From positions 124,001-188,000 of the forward strand of contig DESZ01000006.1 in assembly GCA_002361485.1 (NCBI GenBank): DNA of 64,000 nucleotides, written 5' to 3'. The number at the start of each line of letters is the position of its first letter. The first letter of the stretch is position 1. Positions 40,885 through 48,686 of this stretch are shown piece after piece. Source of the DNA: Cyanobacteria bacterium UBA3301 (GTDB lineage: Bacteria; Cyanobacteriota; Vampirovibrionia; Gastranaerophilales; Gastranaerophilaceae). A model generated the notes under the pieces. That model saw nothing but the letters and a program-made list of their open reading frames with translations, made no database searches and had not been told where the DNA came from. A program made the position numbers and the translations under genes.

Positions 40885-42549
40885 TTATTCTGTTTTTAAA
40901 CTGCTTTTAGCGCGCAATTTTCTGTGGTAAGTAATCGCAAATCTGTGCGCTTCATCTCTTATGCGCTGAATTAAAAATAGTGCGCTTGATTCTCTGGGCA
41001 AAAGTATTGACCTTGATTTATTAGGTAAAAAGACTTCTTCTTGGCGTTTTGCAAGACTGACAAAATCTATACCTTCAATCCCTAATTCTTTGACGATTTG
41101 CATAACACTTGATAATTGCCCCTTCCCGCCGTCGATAATAATTAAATCCGGTTTATCCCAACCTTTATCCCCAAGATGAGATAAACGACGAGTTAATACT
41201 TCTTTCATTGATAGAAAATCGTCAGGTTTGCCCTCAGTTGATTTAATTTTAAACTTCTTATATTCGGATTTTTTGCTTAAACCGTTTATAAAAGTTACCA
41301 TTGAAGCTACTGTATTTGTACCTTGAATGTGTGAAATATCATAACATTCCATGCGATACGGGAAATTATTAAGATGCAGTTTTTCTTTTAAGTATGAGCC
41401 TATATTATTGAAATCTTCATTAATTTTTGACATTTGCGATAGTTTAGCATTATTAAGAATTACTTGAGCATTTTTATCTGCAAGTTTTTGTAATTCTTTG
41501 CCTTGTGCTGATTTTCCGTAACTTATTTTTACATTTTTATCGGAAATTATTTTCAACCATTGCTCGTACAACGATTTATTGCCCAGTTCTTCAAGAGTAT
41601 CCGAAACAATTCTGTCCGGAAACCCCAGAGAAAGTGTAGAATAATATTCTTTAAAAAATGTTTCAAAAAATTCAATTTTATCGGAAGCCTCGACTTCATA
41701 TGTAAAATCTTTTTTATCAATTAAACGTCCTTCTCTAATCATCATAATAACAATGACTAAAATACCGTCTTCGTGCATAAGTGATATAACATCTTCATTG
41801 AGTTTAGTATTTTCATACACGACTTTTTGTTTTTCAAGCGTTTTTTGCAAATCCATGAAACTGTCACGCAATCGTGCAGCTTTTTCAAATTGCTCCGATT
41901 CAGCATATTTTTGCATCTGTTCTTTCAGTCTTGATATCAACTCTGATTGTTTACCTGATAAAAATAATTCAGCCTGATGCACGACAGCTTTATATTCATC
42001 ACTTGAAACAAGCCCTTGGCAAGGTGCTAAACATTTTCCTATCGAATGATACAAGCATGGACGCGACTTAAATCTTGGTTGTTTGCACTGGCGAAGCGGA
42101 AATATTTTTTTTAAGAAATCAAGCGTTGAATGCATAGCACCGATATTTGTATAAGGCCCGTAGTATTTACCTTTCAGCTTGTTCATATTTCGTTTCCTGA
42201 CAATCAAAATCCGCGGGAAATCTTCGTCAGTAATAAGAAAATACGGATATTTTTTATCATCCTTAAGCAAAATATTATATTTTGGCTTGTGTTTCTTAAT
42301 AAGATGACTTTCAAGAATTAACGCTTCGACTTCTGAATTTGTAATTATGTATTCAAGATGGTCGATTTGAGAAACAAGGACGTTTACTTTTACGCTGTCA
42401 TGATGCTTGCGATTGAAATACGATTTTACACGTCTTTTAAGTATTTTAGCTTTTCCGACATAGATAATTTCATTATCGGAATTATAATAAATATAGCATC
42501 CAGGAAGCTCAGGGAGCATTTTAATACTTTCTTTCAGGCGGTCATTCAT
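40885..42549 (-). CDS. uvrC: Excinuclease ABC subunit C, lacking the HhH domain
   Basis: A 554-residue UvrC, the nuclease subunit of nucleotide excision repair. The GIY-YIG domain is at the N-terminus (LPGCYIYYNSDNEIIYVGKA, TNSEVEALILESHLIKKHKP), followed by LYHSIGKCLAPC, a UVR motif (SEQFEKAARLRD) and the RNase H-like nuclease core (ECYDISHIQGTNTVASMVTF, DLIIIDGGKGQLS, RDEAHRFAITYHRKL). It stops 12 residues after AITYHRKL, so the C-terminal tandem HhH region of ~50 residues is missing. The gene has no ribosome site; a TATAAT lies 6 nt before the ATG. Confidence 0.93.
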   Translation of the reverse strand: MNDRLKESIKMLPELPGCYIYYNSDNEIIYVGKAKILKRRVKSYFNRKHHDSVKVNVLVSQIDHLEYIITNSEVEALILESHLIKKHKPKYNILLKDDKKYPYFLITDEDFPRILIVRKRNMNKLKGKYYGPYTNIGAMHSTLDFLKKIFPLRQCKQPRFKSRPCLYHSIGKCLAPCQGLVSSDEYKAVVHQAELFLSGKQSELISRLKEQMQKYAESEQFEKAARLRDSFMDLQKTLEKQKVVYENTKLNEDVISLMHEDGILVIVIMMIREGRLIDKKDFTYEVEASDKIEFFETFFKEYYSTLSLGFPDRIVSDTLEELGNKSLYEQWLKIISDKNVKISYGKSAQGKELQKLADKNAQVILNNAKLSQMSKINEDFNNIGSYLKEKLHLNNFPYRMECYDISHIQGTNTVASMVTFINGLSKKSEYKKFKIKSTEGKPDDFLSMKEVLTRRLSHLGDKGWDKPDLIIIDGGKGQLSSVMQIVKELGIEGIDFVSLAKRQEEVFLPNKSRSILLPRESSALFLIQRIRDEAHRFAITYHRKLRAKSSLKTE

Positions 42550-42592
42550 AATATGATTATATCATAATTTGCAAAAGATTTAAAAAAACCCC

Positions 42593-42620
42593 TTTACAAA
42601 AAAAAATCCTCATGTATAAT
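42593..42620 (+). promoter_or_regulatory. Promoter of tRNA-Ala
   Basis: TTTACA (42593-42598), a 16-nt spacer and a perfect TATAAT (42615-42620), followed by the short hairpin CACCCCAAAGGGATG before the tRNA. Confidence 0.75.
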
Positions 42621-42667
42621 GAATAATACAGACACCCCAAAGGGATGTTTGCCCGAGTAAAAACTTG

Positions 42668-42740
42668 GGGGATTAGCTCAGTTGGTAGAGCATCTGCTTT
42701 GCACGCAGAGGGTCAGGAGTTCGAGTCCCCTATCCTCCAA
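42668..42740 (+). tRNA. tRNA-Ala (TGC)
   Basis: A 73-nt cloverleaf. GGGGGAT pairs with ATCCTCC (one G-U), the D-arm is GCTC-AGTTGGTA-GAGC, the anticodon loop TTTGCAC gives TGC, and the T-arm is AGGAG-TTCGAGT-CCCCT with one A-C mismatch. Discriminator A; CCA not encoded. A strong terminator follows. Confidence 0.95.
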
Positions 42741-42761
42741 ATTACAGACCGATGACATTTG
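42725..42761 (+). repeat. 37-bp direct repeat, copy in tRNA-Ala 3' end
   Basis: The last 16 nt of tRNA-Ala plus the first arm of its terminator (42725-42761) recur exactly at 42919-42955, offset 194. Only one copy contains a whole tRNA and a complete terminator. Confidence 0.9.
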
Positions 42762-42782
42762 TTCTCGGTCTGTAATTTTTTA
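42741..42782 (+). terminator. Terminator of tRNA-Ala
   Basis: AATTACAGACCGA (42741-42753) pairs with TCGGTCTGTAATT (42766-42778) around a 12-nt loop, followed by a T-run. Confidence 0.85.
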
Positions 42783-43181
42783 TGGGTAGACGGACGAGAA
42801 CTCCCACTTGGAGTTCGGCGACCTGCGAGCAGAGGCTGAAGTCGTCGGCAACAAATTCAAGCGGTCGGCTGACAGGGTTGCCGACACAGAAGCCGTCCCA
42901 TGCGAGCAGGTCAAGACAAGTCCCCTATCCTCCAAATTACAGACCGATGACATTTACCTTTTTTCAGGACATTTGGTCGGAAGGGGTTTACTTCATTGCG
43001 AGGGTGAAAGCTCGAAGCAATCCAGCCTTTTGCCGATTTGGCAAGGTCGGAAATAGTTTGAGTTTAAATGTCCGAAATGTCCGATTTCGGTAACAAAAAT
43101 GTCCGCCAATTTGCACATTTTGTCCCAATATTTGCACTCAAAAGTTATCGTTAGACAAGTATGCCCAATTTACAATCTTAT
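42782..43181. other. GC-richer structured segment and remnant behind tRNA-Ala
   Basis: Between the two 37-bp repeats lies a ~137-nt GC-rich segment with clear hairpins: AACTCCCACTTGGAGTT and GTCGGCAAC paired with GTTGCCGAC. After the second repeat copy (42919-42955) comes ~220 nt with three near copies of an ATGTCCG-type word (43067-43102), and no gene. Open frames here have atypical composition and no ribosome sites. Confidence 0.55.
42919..42955 (+). repeat. 37-bp direct repeat, orphan copy
   Basis: Exact copy of 42725-42761; it holds the last 16 nt of tRNA-Ala and one arm of the terminator, without the other arm. It is preceded by the GC-richer segment. Confidence 0.9.
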
Positions 43182-44021
43182 CTAATTAATAGATTTTGTG
43201 TAAACAAAATCATATTTAGCTGCGATCTTTTGCAAAATTTCATCTCGTATAATCATTTTTTTATTTACCAAAATTTCTGATATTTTATTTATTCTTTTTT
43301 CAAGTTTTTCATTTTTCACAACTCTTTTAATAAATTGTTCTGCGAGTTCTACTCGATAACTATCTGCATATCCACTATCTTTATAAATCGAATGAAACAT
43401 ATTTTCCACATTTTCTCTATCGTATTCAGGAATTTTAGCAGCATGGCTTTTGGCCTCTATTGATATAAGGTCTGAACCTATAATGTCTATAGCACGTCTA
43501 TTTAAATTTCCTATTTTGGCACATCCATTCCCATTGTCGAAATTAATATATCTATCGGGATTTGGTGTTATAGAGGAATACTTTCCTTCTTTTGTTATCG
43601 CAAATATTGTTTTAATTTTCATACTTAGGCAAGTCAGGATATCCTGAAAGGACAACCACCATACATTTTCAGGGTGACCGTGAATAAATGTTGTGCCTTT
43701 CGTAAAATCAGATGAGAAAGGAATATCAATATGACCTGCATCTCCATCAATTTCTTTTAATATTCTGTTGTCTTTTATAAATATTCCTCTTTCAATGGGT
43801 GATGAACCATTTAATGCTTGAATACATCTATTTTTTGCATATTGTAAAGCCTTATCACCTGATTCAAATGATATTTCCCCATTCGGGTGAACATAACCGA
43901 AAATTTTTGAATTAACATTTATTGCCATTTTAGGAGGTCTTGCATGACACAGTACACTTCTTACAAGTTCACCTTTGTTATTTTTAACTATAAAATTTAA
44001 TGTAATTTTTGCCAATCCCAT
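43182..44021 (-). CDS. Putative JAMM/MPN-motif protein
   Basis: A 279-residue protein whose only recognised motif is HGHPENVWWLSFQD (residues 114-127): His114-x-His116-x7-Ser124-x2-Asp127, exactly the zinc-binding JAMM spacing (HxHx7SxxD) of MPN+ metalloproteases and RadC-like proteins. A candidate catalytic Glu upstream is not certain (Glu53 or Glu77). The N-terminus reads like a substrate-facing beta sheet; the C-terminal ~80 residues are helical and basic. No signal peptide. AGGGGAAAA precedes the ATG. It lies in a small accessory-looking island behind tRNA-Ala, as defence or toxin-related proteins often do. Confidence 0.55.
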   Translation of the reverse strand: MGLAKITLNFIVKNNKGELVRSVLCHARPPKMAINVNSKIFGYVHPNGEISFESGDKALQYAKNRCIQALNGSSPIERGIFIKDNRILKEIDGDAGHIDIPFSSDFTKGTTFIHGHPENVWWLSFQDILTCLSMKIKTIFAITKEGKYSSITPNPDRYINFDNGNGCAKIGNLNRRAIDIIGSDLISIEAKSHAAKIPEYDRENVENMFHSIYKDSGYADSYRVELAEQFIKRVVKNEKLEKRINKISEILVNKKMIIRDEILQKIAAKYDFVYTKSIN

Positions 44022-44301
44022 AGAAATATTTTCCCCTGTGTAAATATATAAAGTATTTTTCTATTCATAAATTGCCTGATTGTAACACGTTTTATCAGAT
44101 TTGTTACAAATCAACTTTATCAAAAAGTGCAAACTGTCTGTCTAACAAAACCATACCATCTGTCTATTTACATTTGTATATTTGACATACAAAAATACTC
44201 AGAGAGCCCTGCATGGTTAACTTTTGTAAAACTGATATATTGTAAACCAAAAGGCTACTTTATAGAATTTCAGCGCATATAATTATCTTGAGGAAAAAAT
44301 T

Positions 44302-44727
44302 ATGCAAAAATTTACAAAAGCAATAATTATCATGCCTGTTTTAGTGGGAATAAGTTTGATTACGGGTTGTACAAAACCTGATAATGAATTGATTACCCCA
44401 TATTTTCACAAAGGCGTTTATGCAAGTTATTCGGCAAATAAAAAAAGTCAAAATTATTTCTATATTTTTTATGACGAGAATTCCGGTCATACAGAAGGAA
44501 GTGAGCGCGCAATAGGACTACCGTTTTCTTGTGTGCAGACAAACAAAAGTGTAAAATTTAGATTTGGCGGGATTCGTGAGCCCGAAGAAATTTTTAAAAT
44601 TAAATCCATAAAAAATGAAGTTATTACGGGTTCTTTTGACAATGGAGAGATACTAATATTTACTCCGATTCCAAACGAAAATCCTGAGAGTTTTGATGCG
44701 GCGAAATATACCAAAACTTCCAAGTAA
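44302..44727 (+). CDS. Small lipoprotein, unknown function
   Basis: A 141-residue predicted lipoprotein. The signal sequence (AIIIMPVLVGISLITGC) ends in a lipobox LITG-C with the modified Cys at residue 23. The mature part is beta-rich (YFYIFYDENSGHTEGSERAI, KFRFGGIREPEEIFKIKSI, VITGSFDNGEILIFTP). No family recognised. TTGAGGAAAA lies upstream of the ATG. Single gene, envelope-located. Confidence 0.75.
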   Translation: MQKFTKAIIIMPVLVGISLITGCTKPDNELITPYFHKGVYASYSANKKSQNYFYIFYDENSGHTEGSERAIGLPFSCVQTNKSVKFRFGGIREPEEIFKIKSIKNEVITGSFDNGEILIFTPIPNENPESFDAAKYTKTSK

Positions 44728-44777
44728 ATGTTTTCAACAGTTCAAAATATACACCTATACTTTTAACTCATTTTTAC

Positions 44778-44807
44778 TTGTAAGATATCATAATATTGTG
44801 GTAATAT
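44778..44807 (+). promoter_or_regulatory. Promoter of the PAP2 gene, apparently leaderless
   Basis: TTGTAA (44778-44783), an 18-nt spacer and TAATAT (44802-44807); the ATG at 44815 follows after 7 nt with no ribosome site. Confidence 0.6.
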
Positions 44808-44814
44808 AGCATGT

Positions 44815-45795
44815 ATGATTGACTGTTTATCAAACCCGAGCTGGTTAAATCCGCAAATAGATTTTTTACTGTTTTTGCAGAATATAAGAATTGCGCAACC
44901 TGAATTTATTGATAAATTCTTTTTATCAATAACCATATTTGGGGAATTTTGGCTTCCGACTTTGATTTGCGCCATTGTTTATTGGTGTATTGATTTTAAA
45001 GCGGGATTATATTTATTCACTCTTGAAGGGTTCAATTCTGTCATAACGCACTTTCTAAAAATGCTTGCCTGCGTTTATCGTCCTTGGGTTTTAAGCGACA
45101 AAATACATCCGTCAAAACTGGCAGTACCATTTGCTAAAGGCTATTCTTTTCCCAGCGGTCACTCTGCAATGAGTTCTTCGGTTTTGGGCGGAACAGCATT
45201 CATTTTAAGACGAAAACCCATAATTTGTATTCTTTTGATATGTTTAATTTTACTTATCGGCTTTTCAAGATTATGGTTAGGCGTTCACACTCCGCAAGAT
45301 GTTGTTTGCGGATTGCTAATCGGTCTGGCTTCAATATTTATTGTAGACAGAATTATTAACTATGCAGAAAAGAGGCAAAACAGATATCTAATCTTAGCGT
45401 TCATATTAAACATCACGGTTGCGTTGATACTCTTATATATATGCCGTTTTAACACATACAGAACCGATTATGTTTCGGGCGAATTATTGGTTAATCCGGC
45501 TAAGTCTATATATTCAACGGTTGTAATATACGGATACCTTTTGGGATTGCTTAACGGAGCATTTTTATGCCGAAGATTCTTCCCATTTGACCCGCATAAA
45601 ACCACCATCAAAAATCGTATTACAATAGGTATTATCGGAAGCATTTTCATTGTTGCCGGACTAAAAAATATTGTCGGATACATTATTATGAACGAACTTC
45701 CAACAAAAATCGTATTCCTCGCAATGTTTATTACAGGGCTTTTTATAACTCTTTTATATCCGATAATCTTTAAAAGCATTGATAAAAATTTATAA
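44815..45795 (+). CDS. PAP2-family phosphatase
   Basis: A 326-residue membrane phosphatase. The three active-site motifs are present: K-x6-RP as KMLACVYRPW, PSGH in YSFPSGHSAMSS and SRxxxxxHxxxD as SRLWLGVHTPQDV. About eight hydrophobic helices surround them. Likely substrates are undecaprenyl pyrophosphate or phosphatidic acid. The C-terminal ~140 residues (from ~190) are an extra membrane domain beyond the minimal fold. The gene lacks a ribosome site and has a promoter 7 nt upstream. It is followed by a small membrane protein 3 nt later. Confidence 0.88.
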   Translation: MIDCLSNPSWLNPQIDFLLFLQNIRIAQPEFIDKFFLSITIFGEFWLPTLICAIVYWCIDFKAGLYLFTLEGFNSVITHFLKMLACVYRPWVLSDKIHPSKLAVPFAKGYSFPSGHSAMSSSVLGGTAFILRRKPIICILLICLILLIGFSRLWLGVHTPQDVVCGLLIGLASIFIVDRIINYAEKRQNRYLILAFILNITVALILLYICRFNTYRTDYVSGELLVNPAKSIYSTVVIYGYLLGLLNGAFLCRRFFPFDPHKTTIKNRITIGIIGSIFIVAGLKNIVGYIIMNELPTKIVFLAMFITGLFITLLYPIIFKSIDKNL

Positions 45796-45798
45796 AAC

Positions 45799-46305
45799 AT
45801 GAACATAAAAAAAACAATAATATTCTTTTTAATATGTATATTAATAGCAATGCCTGCATACGCTGACGTTATCTGGCCTTCACTATATATTACGCAAGGA
45901 ATGTTGAGCCTTAAAGTAATTATTTTGGGGTTAATTGCGGAATTATTTTTTGTAAAATATTTTGCAAAACTCAATTGGAAAAAAGCATCTATTATTACTA
46001 TTTTAATGAACTTAATTACAACAATTTTAGGAATTATACTAATCCCGCTATCAGGTTTAGGTGCGGAATTTGTATTTGATTTTGTATTTCATGCTTATGA
46101 TAAATTCGGTATCGGGACCTTCCATTGGAGTCATTGGCTTGTTTCGTATTTACTTGTAATAATTATAAATACAATTATTGAAGGTTTGTTTATAAAATTA
46201 ACCCTTAAACAGAAATTTAAGCAAACATTTTGGTGGCTTTTTACAGCCAACGGAATAAGCGTTCTTTTTTGCTTTATATTCTACATTATTAACCTTGGGA
46301 AATAA
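45799..46305 (+). CDS. Multi-pass membrane protein, unknown
   Basis: A 168-residue protein that begins with a signal-like stretch (KKTIIFFLICILIAMPAYA) and has four further hydrophobic segments (SLKVIILGLIAELFFVKYFA, IITILMNLITTILGIILIPL, WLVSYLLVIIINTIIEGLFI, TANGISVLFCFIFYIINL). No family recognised. It lies 3 nt behind the PAP2 stop and has no ribosome site of its own, so translation probably continues from it. A role in envelope lipid handling fits the neighbour but is not shown. Confidence 0.65.
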   Translation: MNIKKTIIFFLICILIAMPAYADVIWPSLYITQGMLSLKVIILGLIAELFFVKYFAKLNWKKASIITILMNLITTILGIILIPLSGLGAEFVFDFVFHAYDKFGIGTFHWSHWLVSYLLVIIINTIIEGLFIKLTLKQKFKQTFWWLFTANGISVLFCFIFYIINLGK

Positions 46306-46320
46306 CTTGGATTAAAATAA

Positions 46321-47073
46321 CTATGCCATATACTTATCCAAGTTTATAACGCCGTACATTGAAGCATTTGACGCATTATAAGTAACCGATTTTACCGCAT
46401 TTCCCGAGTTTCCGCTTATTGTTTCTATTTTACCGTCATGAACGCTTTTTACAATAGCAACATGATGTTTGCTTGGTCCCTTGCCAGACATTATCAAAAT
46501 ATCACCAGGTTTTATATTTTGCTGCGCCCACTCAGCTCGCGATGAAGACGGAAATTTGTGATAACATCCCAATTTATCAGCATTATCTTTCAATACTATC
46601 GGAGAAGATGTGTTCAGAGAGGACGGGAATTTTGAGCCCATAACCTGCTTATAAACGCTTACAGTAAAATCACAGCACCATCCCCAATTTGTTTTAACGC
46701 TTCCGTCAGGATTCTTTGGAGAGAACAAACGATTTCCGTCATAATCACTTTTTACCCAGCTATAACTCTGAGCTTTGCTGACTATTGAACTTTTTGTTCC
46801 CGTTACCCCTGAACCGGTTCTTGTAAAGGTATCACCGGATGAGGATCCCTCTGATGGAGTTGATGTAAAATTAAATGTCGGAAGCGTAAAATTAAATGTT
46901 GGCATCTGAAATGTCGGCATTGAAAATACAGGCATTGCCACAGGAGAAAAATTAAAGTTAAAAAACGGATTAAAAGCACACATATTATAATTCATCATAT
47001 ACGAAGAAGCGGAAGCACCAAAAGGATTTACCGCGCCAAAAGAGCCTAAATTTATTCCCCAATTTATACTCAT
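46321..47073 (-). CDS. CHAP-like amidase/peptidase domain protein
   Basis: A 250-residue protein. The N-terminal ~85 residues are low complexity with repeated MPTFNFTLP- and MPTFQ-like units and many Phe and Asn. The C-terminal ~140 residues read like a CHAP/NlpC-type cysteine hydrolase: Cys in NWGWCCDFTV, the WAQQNIKPGDILIMSGK turn, and His in SKHHVAIVKSVHDGK. Such enzymes cleave peptidoglycan amide bonds. No standard signal peptide is visible. AGGAGAAAA precedes the ATG. The Phe/Asn-rich N-terminus may hold it at the cell surface. Confidence 0.65.
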   Translation of the reverse strand: MSINWGINLGSFGAVNPFGASASSYMMNYNMCAFNPFFNFNFSPVAMPVFSMPTFQMPTFNFTLPTFNFTSTPSEGSSSGDTFTRTGSGVTGTKSSIVSKAQSYSWVKSDYDGNRLFSPKNPDGSVKTNWGWCCDFTVSVYKQVMGSKFPSSLNTSSPIVLKDNADKLGCYHKFPSSSRAEWAQQNIKPGDILIMSGKGPSKHHVAIVKSVHDGKIETISGNSGNAVKSVTYNASNASMYGVINLDKYMA

Positions 47074-47156
47074 AATTTTTCTCCTATGTATATATAAAGT
47101 ATATTTTTTATATAAAATTGCTATATAAATAAAAATTATTAAATTTTGTTAAAGAA

Positions 47157-47660
47157 ATGGCAAATAAACAATATCACAGTTTTTATAATGACAAAGGATT
47201 TTCACAAAATATGACATATAGAATAAATCATGAACTTCGAAATATAATTCAAAACGCATATTCAACCAGAGCTTTAATCGATAGTCAGGGAACAATAGAT
47301 AAATATGAACTAAATAAATATGCGGAATTTCTAAACTCTGTCAAAGATTGCCCTACCAGATATGCGATAATTAAAAGGAATTGTTATGACAAAGCTATTG
47401 CAAATTATCCATGCGATTTTATCCGAAATCTCAGATACATTGACAGAAACCCTGAAATAAAAAATATAAAAAGATATATCAATGAAAAATTTATAACTGA
47501 TTATCCCAAAACAAAATTCATACGCAAATACATAATAAATAAAGAAAGAATAAGCCTTGCCTGCATTACAGACAAAAAAGGTTATGGCATAGGCGCAAAA
47601 CTAAATATTTACACAGACAAACTTATATCAAAATTTTTCAATATGAAATTCAAAATTTAA
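47157..47660 (+). CDS. Hypothetical protein, 167 residues
   Basis: Not recognised. A basic, tyrosine- and asparagine-rich protein (MANKQYHSFYNDKGFSQNMT, NPEIKNIKRYINEKF, PKTKFIRKYIINKERISLAC) without signal peptide or membrane helix. It resembles other small lineage proteins beginning with a Phe/Asn-rich unit. Only AAAGAA lies before the ATG, so the start is weakly supported. It overlaps the convergent 61-residue gene by 4 nt. Confidence 0.55.
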   Translation: MANKQYHSFYNDKGFSQNMTYRINHELRNIIQNAYSTRALIDSQGTIDKYELNKYAEFLNSVKDCPTRYAIIKRNCYDKAIANYPCDFIRNLRYIDRNPEIKNIKRYINEKFITDYPKTKFIRKYIINKERISLACITDKKGYGIGAKLNIYTDKLISKFFNMKFKI

Positions 47661-47842
47661 TAACTCGGTCTGCGCATTAATTCTGATATGCGTAATTCCT
47701 GAGGTTTATGCTTTTTAACCCTGCGATTATTTGGGTGTCTTATTTCGGCATCACGCTGTTTATACTCACTTAAACCGACTTTAAAGGTATTATTTTCTTT
47801 TCCCATAAATATTTCTTGCAAAATAGATATTATATCGCCCAT
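47657..47842 (-). CDS. Small basic protein, 61 residues
   Basis: A 61-residue basic protein (MGDIISILQEIFMGKENNTF, HPNNRRVKKHKPQELRISEL). Its support is a clear AAGGAGAAAA ribosome site and convergent placement with a 4-nt overlap. The N-terminal ~12 residues could form an amphipathic helix. Function unknown. Confidence 0.5.
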   Translation of the reverse strand: MGDIISILQEIFMGKENNTFKVGLSEYKQRDAEIRHPNNRRVKKHKPQELRISELMRRPSY

Positions 47843-47969
47843 AGTATTTTCTCCTTAAATCATATTAAATTACCCAAAAATATTCGATAACATACATTTA
47901 AATGATTTTTTCAATTAAATTCATATTCTTTATGCTATATTTTTATTATGAAATTGGCAGGTGCAAAAT

Positions 47970-48680
47970 TTGAATAACACTTATTATGAAACTTTAGATG
48001 AAAATTTTAAACAAGCATTGAAATTTTACGAAACAAATTATTCCCATCAACAACTGATTGACATGCTTAAACACGGTAATGTTGTGCAAAAACAAATAGC
48101 AGCACTTAGACTTGATGCTATAACATCAAAGAGCGATGCAAAAATCTTAACTGATAACTTGACAGGACAAGATGGAAAAATAAGAGAAGCGGTATCTTTA
48201 AAATTGAAAGAATTTATGGCAGACTCCACACTTATAAAATATTTTAAAGACACCGACTGCTACAAAAAATTTTTAGACGCGATTATTGATATTAATGGGA
48301 ATATCTGCAGAAACATTATCTCTGCTGTATCAAATTTAAAAAATGACGAGAATTTCTGTTCGATTTTTTGCCCAAAATTATTAAATTTAACATCAAAACT
48401 CACCGATACAGTTTCACAATTCGATTTTTCTGACGGGAAATACAAAGTCAACAAAGAAGCGTTCAAATTGTATTGGTGTTTAGAAACAATTTATGTCTTT
48501 TTTGACTGTTTTAATATTGAAGAACTTAAACCGATTTTAATGAAAACCAAAAATATAGGTGAATACACAATAAGAGAAAAAACCGCAAAAATTTTAACAA
48601 ATAATTTTGAGGATAAAGATTTATCACAAATAAAAGCAGAATTAAAAAACGATTCAAATTATTATGTGCGAAGATTTTAG
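47970..48680 (+). CDS. HEAT-like repeat protein, unknown
   Basis: A ~236-residue helical protein. Residues ~25-85 read like two HEAT units (LIDMLKHGNVVQKQIAALRL, DNLTGQDGKIREAVSLKLKE), and the C-terminal part has another (IREKTAKILTNNFEDKDLSQ). HEAT repeats form curved protein-binding surfaces. The TTG at 47970 is taken as the start because AGGTG lies six bases before it; a GTG at 47961 is in frame. It converges with flhA, 6 nt apart, but on the opposite strand, so it is not a flagellar operon gene. Confidence 0.6.
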   Translation: MNNTYYETLDENFKQALKFYETNYSHQQLIDMLKHGNVVQKQIAALRLDAITSKSDAKILTDNLTGQDGKIREAVSLKLKEFMADSTLIKYFKDTDCYKKFLDAIIDINGNICRNIISAVSNLKNDENFCSIFCPKLLNLTSKLTDTVSQFDFSDGKYKVNKEAFKLYWCLETIYVFFDCFNIEELKPILMKTKNIGEYTIREKTAKILTNNFEDKDLSQIKAELKNDSNYYVRRF

Positions 48681-48686
48681 AATCTG

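Noticed and set aside
42782..43093. Open frames in the GC-rich segment behind tRNA-Ala
   Set aside because: They cross the 37-bp repeat of tRNA sequence and hairpins, with no ribosome site and an unlikely composition.
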